Assembly: GCA_037178625.1 (NCBI GenBank)
Contig: CM074128.1
Location: forward strand, 3,968,001-4,032,000
Origin: Skeletonema tropicum
Taxonomy: Eukaryota; Bacillariophyta; Thalassiosirophyceae; Thalassiosirales; Thalassiosiraceae
Direction of reading: 5' to 3'
DNA length: 64,000 nucleotides
Under the pieces are notes generated by a model. That model ran no database searches. It was not told the origin of the DNA and was given only the letters and a program-made list of their open reading frames with translations. Position numbers and translations under genes: made by a program. Positions 63,167-64,000 of this stretch are shown piece by piece (positions within the stretch are counted from its first letter, which is position 1; every line of letters begins with the position of its first letter).

Positions 63167-64000
63167 TCAAGCTCTCTTACCCTTCACAGTTGCTTCGCAT
63201 CCAAAGAGTGCCTCCAATTGCTTGAGGCGCTGAAAAGATGTCTCTCCCATCCCGTTCTCGTCGATATGACGTTCTCTTGTTTGAGTACTGCTGTTCAACT
63301 TTTCTTCTTCCTCCAAATCACCTGCACCATCCAATAGAGTTGAAGCGGTGGGACGATCAGCAGCGAGAGATCGACGATTCTCGAGCACTCGCTGTTCCAC
63401 AGTGTTCTCCATAATGAAGCGCTTCACAGTAACAGGCCTAGTCTGACCAATACGATGGATGCGGTCAATAGCTTGTTCCTCAATAGCACTATTAGTGCAT
63501 GGATCCATGAGGAACACATAGTTTGCAGCCATGAGGTTCAAGCCAGCTGCTCCAGCACGCATCGATAGCAGCAACACCTTCACTTCTGGCTCATCAGTAA
63601 AGCTGTGGATGTTATCTGCTCTTTGATACTGTTTCATGTTACCATCGACACGCGAAAATTTGACTCCTCTAGCCGTTAATTCTTGTTGCACAATGTCAAG
63701 CGTACCAAGGAATTGAGAAAACACAACGCACTTTGAAGTTGCGTCGTGTTGGCTCATGAGTTTGATTTCTTCTAAAAGCCTCGCAACCTTGCTTCCAACC
63801 TGGGCCGAAGCGATGTTCCACGCTTCAAGAACTTCTCCAGGAATAGTATGGCAGAACGCACGTTGTTGCATTTTCTCTTTGCTAGTCAAAACTTCTGCAA
63901 CAGCACGTTGGTCTGATGCTCCTGTAGTGCTGCTGAAGATTTCTTTCTGAAGCAGATTGAATCCATTGATATCGATTGCTTCCGACTTTTCTTCTTTAGC
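63167..64000 (-). CDS. SNF2-family helicase/ATPase, C-terminal part (runs off the window)
   Basis: The open frame continues past 64000, so only the C-terminal ~277 residues are seen. The Helicase_C domain is complete from VVFSQFLGTLDIV through LLLSMRAGAAGLNLMAANYV to motif VI EEQAIDRIHRIGQTRPV and VKRFIMENTVEQRVLENR. The pattern is closest to the RAD5/RAD16/HLTF branch of DNA-dependent ATPases, but the diagnostic RING lies outside the window. Stops of this gene and EED are 75 bp apart (convergent). Confidence 0.88.
   Translation of the reverse strand, partial: AKEEKSEAIDINGFNLLQKEIFSSTTGASDQRAVAEVLTSKEKMQQRAFCHTIPGEVLEAWNIASAQVGSKVARLLEEIKLMSQHDATSKCVVFSQFLGTLDIVQQELTARGVKFSRVDGNMKQYQRADNIHSFTDEPEVKVLLLSMRAGAAGLNLMAANYVFLMDPCTNSAIEEQAIDRIHRIGQTRPVTVKRFIMENTVEQRVLENRRSLAADRPTASTLLDGAGDLEEEEKLNSSTQTRERHIDENGMGETSFQRLKQLEALFGCEATVKGKRA

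Overview
The window is nuclear DNA of a eukaryotic alga, most likely a diatom. Genes sit close together on both strands. Introns are short (about 70-220 nt) with GT-AG borders. Two proteins begin with a signal peptide followed by a Phe-containing cleavage motif (VSG|FAP, VSG|FGV), which is the bipartite plastid presequence of diatoms. There are Ser/Pro/Thr stalk proteins and stramenopile-like fusions. No bacterial operons, rRNA or CRISPR arrays are seen.

Layout. 1-3136 is gene-poor and carries three inverted-repeat elements, one with a tRNA-like sequence inside. 3137-22059 is a gene-dense arm: an EF-hand/PH/ankyrin/R-SNARE protein, peptidyl-tRNA hydrolase 2, a secreted PPP-like phosphatase, NBP35 (cytosolic Fe-S assembly), CTF8 (alternative clamp loader), a plastid three-RRM protein, a GlcNAc-type glycosyltransferase, an ankyrin-RING protein, a degenerate receiver protein, an EF-hand alanine aminotransferase, a plastid membrane protein and EMC10. 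22646-48300 is a satellite array of ~186-bp monomers arranged in ~1273-bp higher-order units. Each higher-order unit contains the same 173-bp 3' tail of a LINE. A complete 9063-bp LINE of that family (ORF1 plus a 2455-aa ORF2 with APE endonuclease, reverse transcriptase, RNase H, zinc knuckle and a C-terminal Ulp1-like protease) is inserted in the array, flanked by a 15-bp target-site duplication. 48723-55379 holds three tandem paralogues encoding PST-stalk / membrane / PDZ-like proteins; the third is broken. 55839-64000 is gene-dense again: M50 metalloprotease, histidine phosphatase, amino-acid permease, UNC93-like transporter, EED (PRC2 subunit) and the C-terminal part of a SNF2 helicase.

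Two things stand out. First, the LINE and satellite share a history: a LINE tail was captured once and then amplified with the satellite, and a full-length copy later landed in the predicted hairpin loop of a monomer. Second, seven genes are each interrupted by one to eight single-base frame disruptions (about 25 in all). Every one has the same sign (one base too many), and these genes are interleaved with neighbours that are perfectly intact. Exon phases close exactly when that number of bases is skipped, so the gene models are sound. The cause (insertion-biased assembly error, decay, or +1 recoding) cannot be decided from sequence alone.
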